Source of the DNA: an uncultured Eggerthellaceae bacterium
GTDB taxonomy: Bacteria; Actinomycetota; Coriobacteriia; Coriobacteriales; Eggerthellaceae
Direction of reading: 5' to 3'
Length of the DNA: 56,791 nt
Assembly (NCBI GenBank): GCA_949840905.1
Contig: CATKXW010000013.1
Location: 1 to 56,791 of the forward strand
Made by a program: the position numbers and the translations under genes. Every line of letters starts with the position of its first letter. Within the stretch, counting starts at the first letter, position 1. Shown in pieces: positions 8,878-17,017 of this stretch. A model generated the notes under the pieces. The model saw nothing but the letters and a program-made list of their open reading frames with translations, was not told the DNA's origin and searched no databases.

Positions 8878-9813
8878 TTAGTCGGCGAAGTCGAACAAGG
8901 GGGTGGTGAGGTAGCGCTCGCCGGTGTCGGGGAGGATGACCACGATGTTCCTGCCCGCGTTCTCGGGGCGAGCGGCCAGTTGGGAGGCGGCGGCAACGGC
9001 GGCGCCTGAGGATATGCCCACCAATAGCCCATCACGAGCGGCCAGCTCGCGGCTGGCAGCGAAGGCATCCTCGGTCCGGACGGGCACCACCTCGTCCATC
9101 ACGCTCAGATCGAGCGTTTCTGGGATGAAGCCTGCGCCGATCCCCTGGATGCCATGGGCACCGGCGCGGCCTTCGGACAGCACGGGCGAGTCGGCCGGCT
9201 CCACGGCTACCACCTTTATAGTGGGGTCTTGCGCTTTCAGGTAGCGGCCGGTGCCACTGATGGTGCCACCGGTACCCACGCCAGCCACCAGGATGTCCAC
9301 AGCGCCTCCGCTAGCCTGCCATATCTCAGGTCCGGTGGTGCGCTCGTGCACGGCAGGGTTCACGGGGTTGGTGAACTGGGAGGGGATGAAGGCGTCGGGC
9401 AGCGCGGACGCTAGCTCCTCGGCCTTCGCGATGGCGCCTTGCATGCCGAGCGCTCCTTCTGTCAGCACCAGTTCGGCACCGTAGGCCCTCATGAGGTTGC
9501 GCCGTTCTGCCGACATGGTCTCGGGCATGGTGATGATGATGCGGTTGCCGCGGGAGGCAGCGATGGCGCAAAGCGCGATGCCGGTGTTGCCCGAGGTGGG
9601 CTCGATGATGACGGTATGCTCTCCCAGCACGCCCCGCTCCACGGCGTCGTCGATCATGGCCTTGGCGACCCGGTCCTTTATGGAGCCGGCTGGGTTGAAG
9701 CTCTCCACCTTGCCGATCAGCCGGGCCTTCAAGCCGTGGTCTCGTTGGTAATGGGTCAGCTCGATCAGCGGCGTGTTGCCCACCAGGTCGCTCACATTCT
9801 CATAGACGGTCAT
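8878..9813 (-). CDS. cysK: Cysteine synthase (O-acetylserine sulfhydrylase)
   Basis: PLP enzyme that makes cysteine from O-acetylserine and sulfide. 311 residues, normal length. Motifs: PAGSIKDR with the PLP lysine, PTSGNTG (substrate loop), GTGGTISG (phosphate loop) and SSGAAVAA near the C-terminus. The MFS gene follows closely. It would provide cysteine for the IscS enzyme encoded nearby. CysK and CysM are hard to separate by eye; the SGNTG loop and overall pattern favour CysK. Confidence 0.93.
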   Translation of the reverse strand: MTVYENVSDLVGNTPLIELTHYQRDHGLKARLIGKVESFNPAGSIKDRVAKAMIDDAVERGVLGEHTVIIEPTSGNTGIALCAIAASRGNRIIITMPETMSAERRNLMRAYGAELVLTEGALGMQGAIAKAEELASALPDAFIPSQFTNPVNPAVHERTTGPEIWQASGGAVDILVAGVGTGGTISGTGRYLKAQDPTIKVVAVEPADSPVLSEGRAGAHGIQGIGAGFIPETLDLSVMDEVVPVRTEDAFAASRELAARDGLLVGISSGAAVAAASQLAARPENAGRNIVVILPDTGERYLTTPLFDFAD

Positions 9814-9872
9814 GGTCGCTCCTGTCGTCGAAGTCGATCATCATCGAGCATTCTGTGATCGCGCGCTGTGCG

Positions 9873-10238
9873 CTAGTGGCGGCAGGCGGCGTTGGGGTCC
9901 ATGGGAGCTACCTTGCCGGCGGCGAACAGCTCCACCACCTTGCCCACGTTGGGCTCGGTAGTATCGGAATACACCGTGACGCCGCTGTTGGTGAAGCGGG
10001 TGTAGGGCGGCATGCCCATGCCCGCGGCCAGGATGCCATCGACGGAAAGGCCGCTCACGAAGTCGATGACGCCACCGCAGCCCACGGCATCATGGTCGAC
10101 GTTCTGTACCGATTCAACGTCCGTCACGTTCATGGCATCGTCGAAGGTGACCAGGGTGAAATAGGCCGCGTGGCCGAAATGTCCGCTGCGGGTGCTGTCC
10201 AGGCCAGCTCCGGTCTCGCTCGGGATCGCTATCTTCAT
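9873..10238 (-). CDS. NifX/NafY-like (dinitrogenase Fe-Mo cofactor family) small protein
   Basis: 121 residues beginning MKIAIPSETG, with SGHFGHAAYF, a GCGG turn and GMGMPPYTRF, the pattern of the NifB C-terminal/NifX/NafY domain that binds iron-molybdenum precursor clusters. Many anaerobes without nitrogenase carry such stand-alone proteins; their role is unknown but is thought to involve metal-sulfur cluster handling. No nif genes are in the window. An earlier in-frame ATG exists but the TATAAT-like -10 (10278-10283, minus) lies inside that extension, and AAAGGCGG precedes ATG 10238. Confidence 0.85.
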   Translation of the reverse strand: MKIAIPSETGAGLDSTRSGHFGHAAYFTLVTFDDAMNVTDVESVQNVDHDAVGCGGVIDFVSGLSVDGILAAGMGMPPYTRFTNSGVTVYSDTTEPNVGKVVELFAAGKVAPMDPNAACRH

Positions 10239-10277
10239 GGGATCCGCCTTTCTTCGCGTCAGTCTCGTTTCTCTCTC

Positions 10278-10283
10278 ATTATA
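10278..10283 (-). promoter_or_regulatory. -10 element for the NifX-like gene
   Basis: TATAAT on the minus strand 39 bp upstream of ATG 10238. The -35 region is weak. Confidence 0.4.
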
Positions 10284-10445
10284 GGCAACCTGTCCAAGAG
10301 CGTGGTCGCGGCTCGAAGACAACACATGTGGCCCCTTGCGGGGCTCGCGGCTTCGGAAGGAGCGCAGGAGGCGTTTTTCGTGCTATGGTTCTTCTAAGGA
10401 TGGCTGGGGCCTCGGGGCCTTTGGCCGAAGAGGAGGGGGAGAGTC

Positions 10446-10715
10446 GTGAGCGGATGCGCTGTGCCTGCGGGCCTGGGGGATGAGGCGTTCGAGGATGTGT
10501 ACGAAGCGATGCAGACCGACAAGTATTGGATCAACTTCTTCGTAAGGCCGTGCTGCCCGCCGCCGGGCAAGGAGGATGCTGCGAAGAGCTTGGACAAGCG
10601 TCGCGACGAGGTGCGCCAGCACCCCCGTTACACCGATGAGCAGAAAGAGACGCTGCTGCGCATCATCGACGAGCGGCAAGCTTGGTATGCCAGCTCGCCG
10701 TTCTGTCGCGGCTAG
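10446..10715 (+). CDS. Hypothetical small protein
   Basis: 89 residues from a GTG start with a GGAGGGGGAG ribosome site six or so bases before it. Mostly helical and charged in the second half (KSLDKRRDEVRQHPRYTDEQKETLLRII read as two helices), with a PCCPPPGK Cys-pair turn in the middle and one more Cys at each end. No signal peptide or membrane segment. I do not recognise the family. The downstream aminotransferase is on the same strand 128 bp away, separated by structured sequence. Confidence 0.6.
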   Translation: MSGCAVPAGLGDEAFEDVYEAMQTDKYWINFFVRPCCPPPGKEDAAKSLDKRRDEVRQHPRYTDEQKETLLRIIDERQAWYASSPFCRG

Positions 10716-10752
10716 GCTTCGGCTGGTCGTGCCTGCCGCTCGCACGGCCCAG

Positions 10753-10832
10753 AGCGCCTCGGGCGCTGAAAGCGCAGGACGCTCCTTTCCGTTGGTGGAA
10801 CAATAAGTGCGGAAAACGCACCGACCAACGGA
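10753..10832 (+). promoter_or_regulatory. Structured leader before the aminotransferase
   Basis: Two hairpins. The first is AGCGCC-tcg-GGCGCT (10753-10767). The second is a 9-bp stem, TCCGTTGGT (10788-10796) with ACCAACGGA (10824-10832), enclosing a perfect small hairpin GTGCG-gaaaa-CGCAC (10807-10821). The right arm of the long stem runs into the GGAGGAGGAG ribosome site, so folding could hide its 5' half. No known riboswitch is recognised. Confidence 0.45.
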
Positions 10833-10843
10833 GGAGGAGCACC

Positions 10844-12040
10844 ATGAGCAGCACGAACGGCATCGAGGAACTTCTATCGGACGGCATCAAGGCCACGCCG
10901 CCGTCGTTCGTGCGCAGCATCTTGAAGGCGGCCTCCGACCCTAACATCACTTCGTTCGCTGGCGGTCTGCCGAACCCCATCTCGTTTCCGCAGCAGAAGC
11001 TCGTCGAGTCGATGGAGCGCGTGGTGGCCGAGCGGGGCGCTGAGGCGTTCCAGTATTCGGTGACCGCGGGCATCCCTGAGCTGCGCCAGTGGATCGCCGA
11101 GCGTTACAACAGCCGGTTCGGCACCGATTATGCCGAAGATGACGTGCTGGTGACCACCGGTTCGCAACAGGCCCTCGACCTGCTGGGCAAGGTGCTGCTG
11201 AACGAGGGCGACGGCGTGATCGTGGAAAAGCCCACCTACCTGGCCGCCATCCAGGCCTTCGCGATGCAGCAGCCCGTCTTCCGCGAGGTGGAGCTGACCG
11301 AGGACGGTCTGGACATCGTCGAGCTGAACGCCGCTTTGGATGCTGGTGCGAAGATGATCTACCTCATCCCCAACTTCCAGAATCCCACGGGCCTCACCTA
11401 TACCGAGGAGGGACGCCGTCAGGTGCGCGAGGCGCTGGCCGGTCGCAACATCGTGGTGGTGGAAGACGATCCTTACGGCGAGCTGCGCTTCGAGGGTTCC
11501 TCGCTGCCCTATATCGGGGGTGCGGCCCATCCCCATGGCGTGGTGATGGGGTCGTTCTCCAAGACGGTGACGCCGGGGATGCGCGTGGGCTTTCTGCTGA
11601 CGAAGGACCACGATCTGCTGCGGAGCCTCTCGGTGGCGAAGGAGGCCAGCGACCTGCATACCAACGTGTTCTCGCAGTACGTTATCGTGGATTATCTGCG
11701 CCACAACGACCTGGACGAGCATCTGGTGAAGATACGTGACCTCTATCATGCTCAGGCCCAGGCGATGACCGACGCCATGGAGGAGTTCTTCCCTGAAGGC
11801 GTCAGCTTCACCAAGCCCCAAGGCGGCATGTTCCTGTGGGTGACGCTGCCCGAGGGCGTCAGCACCATGGAGCTGTTCCCGAAGGTGCTACAGCGCGGCG
11901 TGGCGTTCGTTCCAGGCGACCCGTTCTACGCTGAGCCGGGGGCTCGCAACACGTTGCGGTTGAACTTCACCAACGCCGATGCCGATACCATCCGCGATGG
12001 CATCCGCCGCCTCGGAGAGGTGCTCGCCGAGGAGCTGTGA
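10844..12040 (+). CDS. PLP-dependent aminotransferase, class I/II (2-aminoadipate/multi-substrate type)
   Basis: 398 residues of fold-type I aminotransferase close to LysN/ARO8-like and MocR-catalytic-domain enzymes. Features: SFAGGLPNP near the N-terminus, TTGSQQALDLL (PLP phosphate region), IPNFQNPTG, DDPYGELRF (the Asp-Tyr pair) and the PLP lysine in GSFSKTVTPGMRVGF, then NTLRLNF with the carboxylate-binding Arg. It moves an amino group between an amino acid and a 2-oxo acid; the donor is not readable. The start follows GGAGGAGGAG. It converges on the XRE regulator gene with a hairpin between. No HTH domain is fused, so it is not a MocR regulator. Confidence 0.88.
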   Translation: MSSTNGIEELLSDGIKATPPSFVRSILKAASDPNITSFAGGLPNPISFPQQKLVESMERVVAERGAEAFQYSVTAGIPELRQWIAERYNSRFGTDYAEDDVLVTTGSQQALDLLGKVLLNEGDGVIVEKPTYLAAIQAFAMQQPVFREVELTEDGLDIVELNAALDAGAKMIYLIPNFQNPTGLTYTEEGRRQVREALAGRNIVVVEDDPYGELRFEGSSLPYIGGAAHPHGVVMGSFSKTVTPGMRVGFLLTKDHDLLRSLSVAKEASDLHTNVFSQYVIVDYLRHNDLDEHLVKIRDLYHAQAQAMTDAMEEFFPEGVSFTKPQGGMFLWVTLPEGVSTMELFPKVLQRGVAFVPGDPFYAEPGARNTLRLNFTNADADTIRDGIRRLGEVLAEEL

Positions 12041-12061
12041 GGGCGATCCTGTTCGGCGGTC

Positions 12062-12092
12062 GCCCTGCACTGCGGCTCTCGCAGCGCAGGGC
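12062..12092. terminator. Hairpin between convergent genes
   Basis: GCCCTGC...GCAGGGC with an inner TGC/GCA pairing, 22 bp after the aminotransferase stop and just past the end of the XRE gene. No strong T-run. Confidence 0.45.
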
Positions 12093-12097
12093 GCTCC

Positions 12098-13138
12098 TTA
12101 GCGCTCGGCGCGGGCCTTCACTATCAGGGAAGCGAAGAGGCAGAGCATGCCACCGATGGGCCATGGCAGCCAGAACAGGATGTTGGGCCGAGGAGCCTGG
12201 TCGGGGCCGGTGGAGGCTAAAGAGAGGAACAGCATCAGGAACGCCACGATGGTGGCTGCGATCATGATGATGCCGCATAGGGTGCTCACGCGCTGATGGA
12301 CGCGGCGGTCGGCCAGCATCTTCTGCCGCTGCTCGTCGGAAACGTCGGCGCTCTCTATCTCCTCGGAGCTCAGCACCTCGCCTGCCTCGTGGTTGTACTC
12401 GTCCAGGTTCGTGCGGCCCAGCGTTATGCCGCCGTGTACGATGAACCGCACGCCCACGGCGACGAAGAGCAGCAGCAGCGGAACGGCCAAGGTCTCTTCG
12501 TAAGGGGTGCTGTCGAAGAGGACGGCCAAGCACGCACCGATGCAGATGGCTCCGATGCCGCCGATCAGCTCGTAGGTGAACGTGGCACGGGCACGGCTCT
12601 TCTCTTCAGCGGTGTAGAAGTCCTCTATGAATGGATGGGCCTTCACGAAGGCGGAGTGCTCCATGGTGGTGGGCACTATCAGCGCGAGCCCTGCGATCAC
12701 GCCAAGGAAGATGCACAGCAGTCCCAAGGCCATGACCGTGTTCTCCGTCAAGGTCGCCCAAAGACGGAAGTCGGCCTCTTCGTTGAGGAACAACGTGCCC
12801 AGTCCGACGCCCATGATGATGGCCATCACGCCGTTGGAGATGCGCTGGGCGAAGCGACGCATGGTGGCATCGTAGTCGAACAGGTCGGCCGGGGGCGCGC
12901 TGGGCGCGGCGCTCGTGCTCGTTCGCGCCTCGGTGCCGGTGAGGTCGCCCTGTACCAGATCGTCGAGGGAGCAGTCGAATATCCGGCACATCTTCAACAG
13001 CTTGTCCATTTCCGGATAGGTGCGCTCCGATTCCCATTTGGTGACCGACTGGCGGCTGACGCCGAGCAGCATGGCCAGCTGCTCTTGGGTCATGTTGGCA
13101 GAGGCTCGCAGGTGCAAGAGGTTGTCGCGGAAGCTCAT
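12098..13138 (-). CDS. Membrane protein with N-terminal XRE helix-turn-helix
   Basis: 346 residues. The first 65 are a Cro/CI-type HTH (LRASANMTQEQLAMLLGVSRQSVTKWE), followed by a Thr/Ser/Ala/Pro linker (about 70-95). The rest has about six membrane segments, in three pairs. Such HTH-plus-membrane proteins are frequent in Firmicutes and Coriobacteriia and are usually of unknown function; membrane anchoring of a DNA-binding domain suggests envelope sensing. The start is chosen at ATG 13138 (AAAGG seven bases upstream) because the sequence before it does not look like protein. Alone on its strand. Confidence 0.8.
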   Translation of the reverse strand: MSFRDNLLHLRASANMTQEQLAMLLGVSRQSVTKWESERTYPEMDKLLKMCRIFDCSLDDLVQGDLTGTEARTSTSAAPSAPPADLFDYDATMRRFAQRISNGVMAIIMGVGLGTLFLNEEADFRLWATLTENTVMALGLLCIFLGVIAGLALIVPTTMEHSAFVKAHPFIEDFYTAEEKSRARATFTYELIGGIGAICIGACLAVLFDSTPYEETLAVPLLLLFVAVGVRFIVHGGITLGRTNLDEYNHEAGEVLSSEEIESADVSDEQRQKMLADRRVHQRVSTLCGIIMIAATIVAFLMLFLSLASTGPDQAPRPNILFWLPWPIGGMLCLFASLIVKARAER

Positions 13139-13464
13139 GTCGTGCCTTTCTCGGGTCGTGTGATGAAGGGGGTCAGGGGGCGCCGCCGGGAACATACTTT
13201 ACGCCGAGCGGGGGTGCGCGGCCATCAACCAACGGGATCCTTTTGGGGTATTCTCAGGCACCTGTGAGGTGCTGATCCCAGCTCAGAGCTATGTTAACGC
13301 AGATGCGTGGAAAGCATGCGCTCGTTTGACGGTGTTGCCGGATCGTCTGCGTCCGCTGCGTGCTAGGGATGGTTCGTCGGGCGTTGTCGCCGATGGTGAG
13401 GGCGTGGGCTGCTACCATAGGAGCGATGAGGGCGAACCGCGACAGGGAGGGGATCGACGAGCCT
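13139..13464. other. Divergent intergenic region
   Basis: Control region between the XRE membrane protein and the HAD gene. It contains a small perfect hairpin GCACC-tgtga-GGTGC (13258-13272) and a TTGACG hexamer near 13325. No gene or known RNA is recognisable. Confidence 0.4.
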
Positions 13465-14130
13465 ATGGCTGCATTGCAAGCGGTGCTGTTCGATGGCGAT
13501 GGCACGCTCATCGATACGGAGGGCATCATCTTGACCTCCATGCGCTACACGGTGAACGAGCTGCATGGCATGGAGGCGAGCGACGAGGAGCTGATGGCGG
13601 GGGTGGGCACGCCGCTGCCCGCGCAGATGCTCCATTTCGCCGGGGGCGATGAGGCGCTGGCCGAGCAGCTGGTAGATGAGTATCGTGCCCACAACGACCG
13701 CATCCACGATGAGGCGATAGGCGCTTTCGTCGACACGCGCGAGGCGTTGGAGCTATTGCGCGATGCCGGTTATCGCATGGGGGTCGTGACCTCGAAGCGC
13801 CATGAGATGGCCGCACGGGGGCTGGAGCTGTCCGGTATCGACGAGTTCTTCGAGGTGCTGGTGGCTCCTGATGATTGGCCGGAGCACAAGCCGGCACCGG
13901 GACCCATCCGCTATGCATGCGAGCTGATGGGGGTCGATCCGCAGGCCAGCATGTACGTGGGCGACAGCCCCTACGACATCCAGGCGGGCAACGCCGCCGG
14001 CTGTGCCACCGTGGCTGCGCTGTGGGGGATGTTCCCCAAGGCGGTGTTGGCGGCCGAGCATCCCACCATGATGCGCTCGTCGCTTCTGGAGCTCGCTCGT
14101 GAGCTGACGGAGGGGACCCTCGCCCCATGA
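13465..14130 (+). CDS. HAD-superfamily phosphatase (phosphoglycolate-phosphatase-like)
   Basis: 221 residues. HAD motif I is FDGDGTLIDTE at residue 9, motif II Thr is in VVTSKR, the motif III Lys is in EHKPAP and motif IV is GDSPYD. An alpha-helical cap lies between motifs I and II, as in Gph/PpaX/beta-phosphoglucomutase relatives. Substrate unknown. ATG 13465 puts motif I at the usual distance from the N-terminus; ATG 13426 with an upstream GGAG only two bases away is an alternative. The next gene starts inside its stop codon (ATGA), so translation is coupled to the MerR regulator. Confidence 0.82.
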   Translation: MAALQAVLFDGDGTLIDTEGIILTSMRYTVNELHGMEASDEELMAGVGTPLPAQMLHFAGGDEALAEQLVDEYRAHNDRIHDEAIGAFVDTREALELLRDAGYRMGVVTSKRHEMAARGLELSGIDEFFEVLVAPDDWPEHKPAPGPIRYACELMGVDPQASMYVGDSPYDIQAGNAAGCATVAALWGMFPKAVLAAEHPTMMRSSLLELARELTEGTLAP

Positions 14131-14957
14131 AGAGCAGCGAGCTGGCGGCCATCGCAGGAGTGAGCGTGCGCACGTTGCGCCATTATCATGCCCTCGGCCT
14201 GCTGCCCGAGCCGCCTCGTCACTCGAACGGCTATCGCGACTATTCCGTTGGCGATCTGGCCACGGTGCTGCACATACGGCAGCTGACCTCGCTGGGCTTT
14301 CCGCTGAGCGAGATAGGCGTCATGATGGCCGCTGACGAAGGGGGAAAGGGATCCACCACCGAGGAAGATGCGCTGCGGCAGCTCGACGAGGAGCTGGAAA
14401 GCCAGATAGCGCGCCTTCAAGAACAACGACGGACGATCGCTCAGCTGCGCGAGGAACGCCTCGACCCTGCGCTCCCTCCTCGGTTCGCTCGGGTGATAAA
14501 GCGCTTCTATGGCGAGGAGGCGACCGTCGAGGCAGCCTCCGGAGCCGCCCTCGACTACGATCGCGCAGCTCTGATGGTGGCTGCTCGCTTCTACGATGAA
14601 GAGGCTCTCGCCGAGTTGGAGCGCTTCGCCGACAAGGCCGAGGAACTGGGTATCGTGGAAGAGCTGAGGACGGTGGAGCGCCGCATCGACGACCTGGCCG
14701 CAGACGCTTCCGAGGAGGAGCGGGCGGCGCTGACCGCCGATGTGCTGGAGCTGCTCCTTCCCACCGTCGAATGCTTCGATATTCGGAACTGGTCGGAGGA
14801 GGGAGACGGTTCTGCTGCTCGCGTCCTCGAGTCGCTGCTCGACGGTTCGCTCAACGCTGCTCAACGCGATGTGGAAGAGCGGATCGAGAAGGTCATCGTC
14901 GAGCGCATCCGTGAAGGAGCCGTGGAGCCTCATGGCTGTTCCGAAGACGCCCGTTGA
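14127..14957 (+). CDS. MerR-family transcriptional regulator
   Basis: 276 residues. N-terminal MerR winged helix (AAIAGVSVRTLRHYHALGLLPEPPR, then NGYRDYSVGDL), a dimerisation coiled coil around residues 85-115, and an acidic, mostly helical C-terminal part with no metal-binding cysteine cluster, suggesting a multidrug- or small-molecule-type sensor rather than a metal sensor. It overlaps the HAD gene by four bases and precedes an MFS gene, whose promoter has the MerR architecture. Control of that MFS gene is therefore very likely. Confidence 0.88.
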   Translation: MKSSELAAIAGVSVRTLRHYHALGLLPEPPRHSNGYRDYSVGDLATVLHIRQLTSLGFPLSEIGVMMAADEGGKGSTTEEDALRQLDEELESQIARLQEQRRTIAQLREERLDPALPPRFARVIKRFYGEEATVEAASGAALDYDRAALMVAARFYDEEALAELERFADKAEELGIVEELRTVERRIDDLAADASEEERAALTADVLELLLPTVECFDIRNWSEEGDGSAARVLESLLDGSLNAAQRDVEERIEKVIVERIREGAVEPHGCSEDAR

Positions 14958-14984
14958 CCCCGACGTAACGTCATAGTTTCTAAT
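14954..14984 (+). promoter_or_regulatory. MerR-type promoter with dyad in the spacer
   Basis: TTGACC (14954-14959) overlaps the merR stop codon; TCTAAT (14979-14984) is the -10. The 19-bp spacer is the lengthened spacer typical of MerR-activated promoters and holds the palindrome GACGT-a-ACGTC (14962-14972). It drives the MFS gene that starts at 15024. Confidence 0.7.
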
Positions 14985-15023
14985 GGGTTCCGCAAGACCT
15001 TCGCAGACGGAAGGAACCATCCT

Positions 15024-16274
15024 ATGACGACCAGTCCGAAGAAGCTGCCTACGACCACCATCCGCTTCGTCGCGTCCAGTGCGCTATCGCTGCTGGGAAA
15101 CTCCATGGCGGCCGTGGTGATACCGTTGATCCTGTTGGCCCGCACTGGCGACGCGCTGGCAGCCGGCACCTTAGCGCTGGTGTGCGCGGTGCCGCAGATG
15201 CTGGTGGGGCTTTTGGGCGGCGCGCTGCTCGATGTAGCGAACCGCCGCAACGTCTCCATCGTCTCCGACCTCATCTCGGCGGCCAGCGTGGCGCTCTTGC
15301 CTGTGGTGGACATCCTGTGGGGGCTCGACTTCGGGTGGTTCGTGGTGCTGGGACTTCTGGGAGCCATCGGCGACATCCCAGGCATGACCGCGCGCGATAC
15401 GCTGCTGCCTGCGGTGGTGGAGCGCGACGGTATCGACCTGCAGCGCTTCTTGGGCGTCAATCAGTCGCTCGAATCCCTCATCACCATCGTCGGCCCTGCC
15501 TTGGCGGCGGTGCTCATCGGCTTCGGCACCGATAGCATGGCGCTGTGGGCGACCGCGGCTCTCTCGTGCGCTGCGGCCATCGTCACGCTCACCTTGCCGC
15601 GCTCCATCGGGAAGGTGGGACAGGCTGCGACCGAAGAGAGGTCGAGCGGGGCGAGCACGTCGAAGGGGGTCGTCGCGGCGGCGCGGGCCTCGCTCGCCGA
15701 TGGGGTGCGCGTGCTGTTCAAAGACGACGCGCTGTTGCGCACCGCCATGCTGCTCTCGTTCGGCATCATCATGGTGATGGGCAGCTTCCAAGGTCTCGTG
15801 CTGCCGTTCCATTTCACTCAGCAGGGAGACCCAGCGGGCCTGGGCTATGTGCTCTCGTTCATGTCGGCCGGTCTGCTCGCGGGCTCGCTCGTCTACACCG
15901 CGCTCGCCCCGCGGCTGACGAAGCGCACCTGGTACGTGCTGTCGCTTCTGGGCATGACCGCTGCTGTGGTGGTCATGGGGCTGTTGCCGCCGTACCCTGT
16001 CATGCTGGCCGTTGCGCTGCTCCTCGGCTTCAGCGCCGGTCCCGCCTCGGCCTTGCTCGGTTTCTTCGCGTTCGATCGCATTCCCGCTGCCCACCGCGGT
16101 AGCGCCCTTGGCACTCAGAATGCGCTGGTGCTGGTGGCTGCCCCAGTGGCGGTGTTCCTCACCTCTGCTGTCGTGGAAGCGGGCGGCGTCGCGATCGGTG
16201 CCCTCATCCTCGCTGTTTGCTGGATCCTCATCACCATCTGGGCCCTCTTCACGAAGACCATGCGAAAGCTATGA
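15024..16274 (+). CDS. MFS efflux transporter
   Basis: 416 residues, about 12 membrane segments. Start after GGAAGGAA. Early helices contain SALSLLGNSMAAVVIPLILL and the loop RRNVSIVSDL, as in MFS_3/enterobactin-exporter and macrolide-efflux relatives. Cytoplasmic central loop at about 195-230. Positioned directly behind a MerR-type regulator and its characteristic promoter, so it is probably an inducible drug or metabolite exporter. Substrate unknown. Confidence 0.87.
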   Translation: MTTSPKKLPTTTIRFVASSALSLLGNSMAAVVIPLILLARTGDALAAGTLALVCAVPQMLVGLLGGALLDVANRRNVSIVSDLISAASVALLPVVDILWGLDFGWFVVLGLLGAIGDIPGMTARDTLLPAVVERDGIDLQRFLGVNQSLESLITIVGPALAAVLIGFGTDSMALWATAALSCAAAIVTLTLPRSIGKVGQAATEERSSGASTSKGVVAAARASLADGVRVLFKDDALLRTAMLLSFGIIMVMGSFQGLVLPFHFTQQGDPAGLGYVLSFMSAGLLAGSLVYTALAPRLTKRTWYVLSLLGMTAAVVVMGLLPPYPVMLAVALLLGFSAGPASALLGFFAFDRIPAAHRGSALGTQNALVLVAAPVAVFLTSAVVEAGGVAIGALILAVCWILITIWALFTKTMRKL

Positions 16275-16360
16275 ATGCGGCAGGAGAGCGTGCAACAGGA
16301 GTGCGGCGGAAGAGCCGACCTTCTGTCGCATCGACGCCCCCTTTGTGGCGTTCTGTCGCG

Positions 16361-17017
16361 TTAAGCGGAGAAGAGCTTGCGCAGTTCAGCCTTGAGCTGT
16401 TTACGGGCGAGCAGGAGCAGGGTGAGGGCGAGCAGCGCGGCGGCGGCGGTGCTGGCGTAGATGAGCCAGGGCCACGGCGCTGCGTTCAGCGGCAGCAGCA
16501 GAAGGGGCGCCAGGCCCAGGAGCAGACTGTAGAGCAGGTACTTCGCGTAATCGCGCACGAACGCCTCGCGGAAGGCCACCACCAGAGCGGTGTTCGTGAG
16601 CAGGCCGCCCAGGCAGATGCCGGGAATGACCAGGGATGCCACCAGGCCGCTGCCGGCGGCGAGCCACCACAGCACCGCCATGGCCAACAGCACGAGGAAG
16701 TAGCGCTCGGCGATGCGCACGAAGTCGGGCGAGTGGGCCATCACGTTGCGCAGAAAGCCGTAGCCTACCACCAGGGCCACCATCATGAGCGCAACCGGCC
16801 ATGGTCGCAGCGGCACGAGCCACGCCGCTATCAGCAGGGCTACCGCCGCAGCTCCCGTGACGGCGGCCAGCACGCGCCTCGCTGCCATGGCCGGGGCCTC
16901 GGCGGTGCTGACGGGGAAGGCTGCCGGCGTCGCCTCGCCCTCAAGGACCGACCCGCACAGCGGACAGCGGTCGAGGTCGCCCGAAAGGTCGATGCTGCAG
17001 GGGTCACAGTGTCGCAT
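16361..17017 (-). CDS. Zinc-ribbon membrane protein (DUF6320-like)
   Basis: 218 residues. The N-terminus MRHCDPCSIDLSGDLDRC continues to CPLCGSVL: two Cys-x2-Cys pairs, a zinc ribbon. After a short linker there are about six membrane segments (residues 60-205) and a basic tail. ATG 17017 has a perfect GGAGGAGG site; the 14-base overlap with the acyltransferase gene means coupled translation. I associate it with DUF6320, which I recall next to alcohol-acetyltransferase-like genes; no function is established. Last gene of a three-gene operon with an esterase and an acyltransferase. Confidence 0.75.
   Translation of the reverse strand: MRHCDPCSIDLSGDLDRCPLCGSVLEGEATPAAFPVSTAEAPAMAARRVLAAVTGAAAVALLIAAWLVPLRPWPVALMMVALVVGYGFLRNVMAHSPDFVRIAERYFLVLLAMAVLWWLAAGSGLVASLVIPGICLGGLLTNTALVVAFREAFVRDYAKYLLYSLLLGLAPLLLLPLNAAPWPWLIYASTAAAALLALTLLLLARKQLKAELRKLFSA

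Noticed and set aside
9873-10238. Evidence for nitrogen fixation
   Set aside because: A lone NifX-like protein occurs in many non-fixing anaerobes, and iscS-iscU is for general Fe-S assembly; no nifHDK is present.
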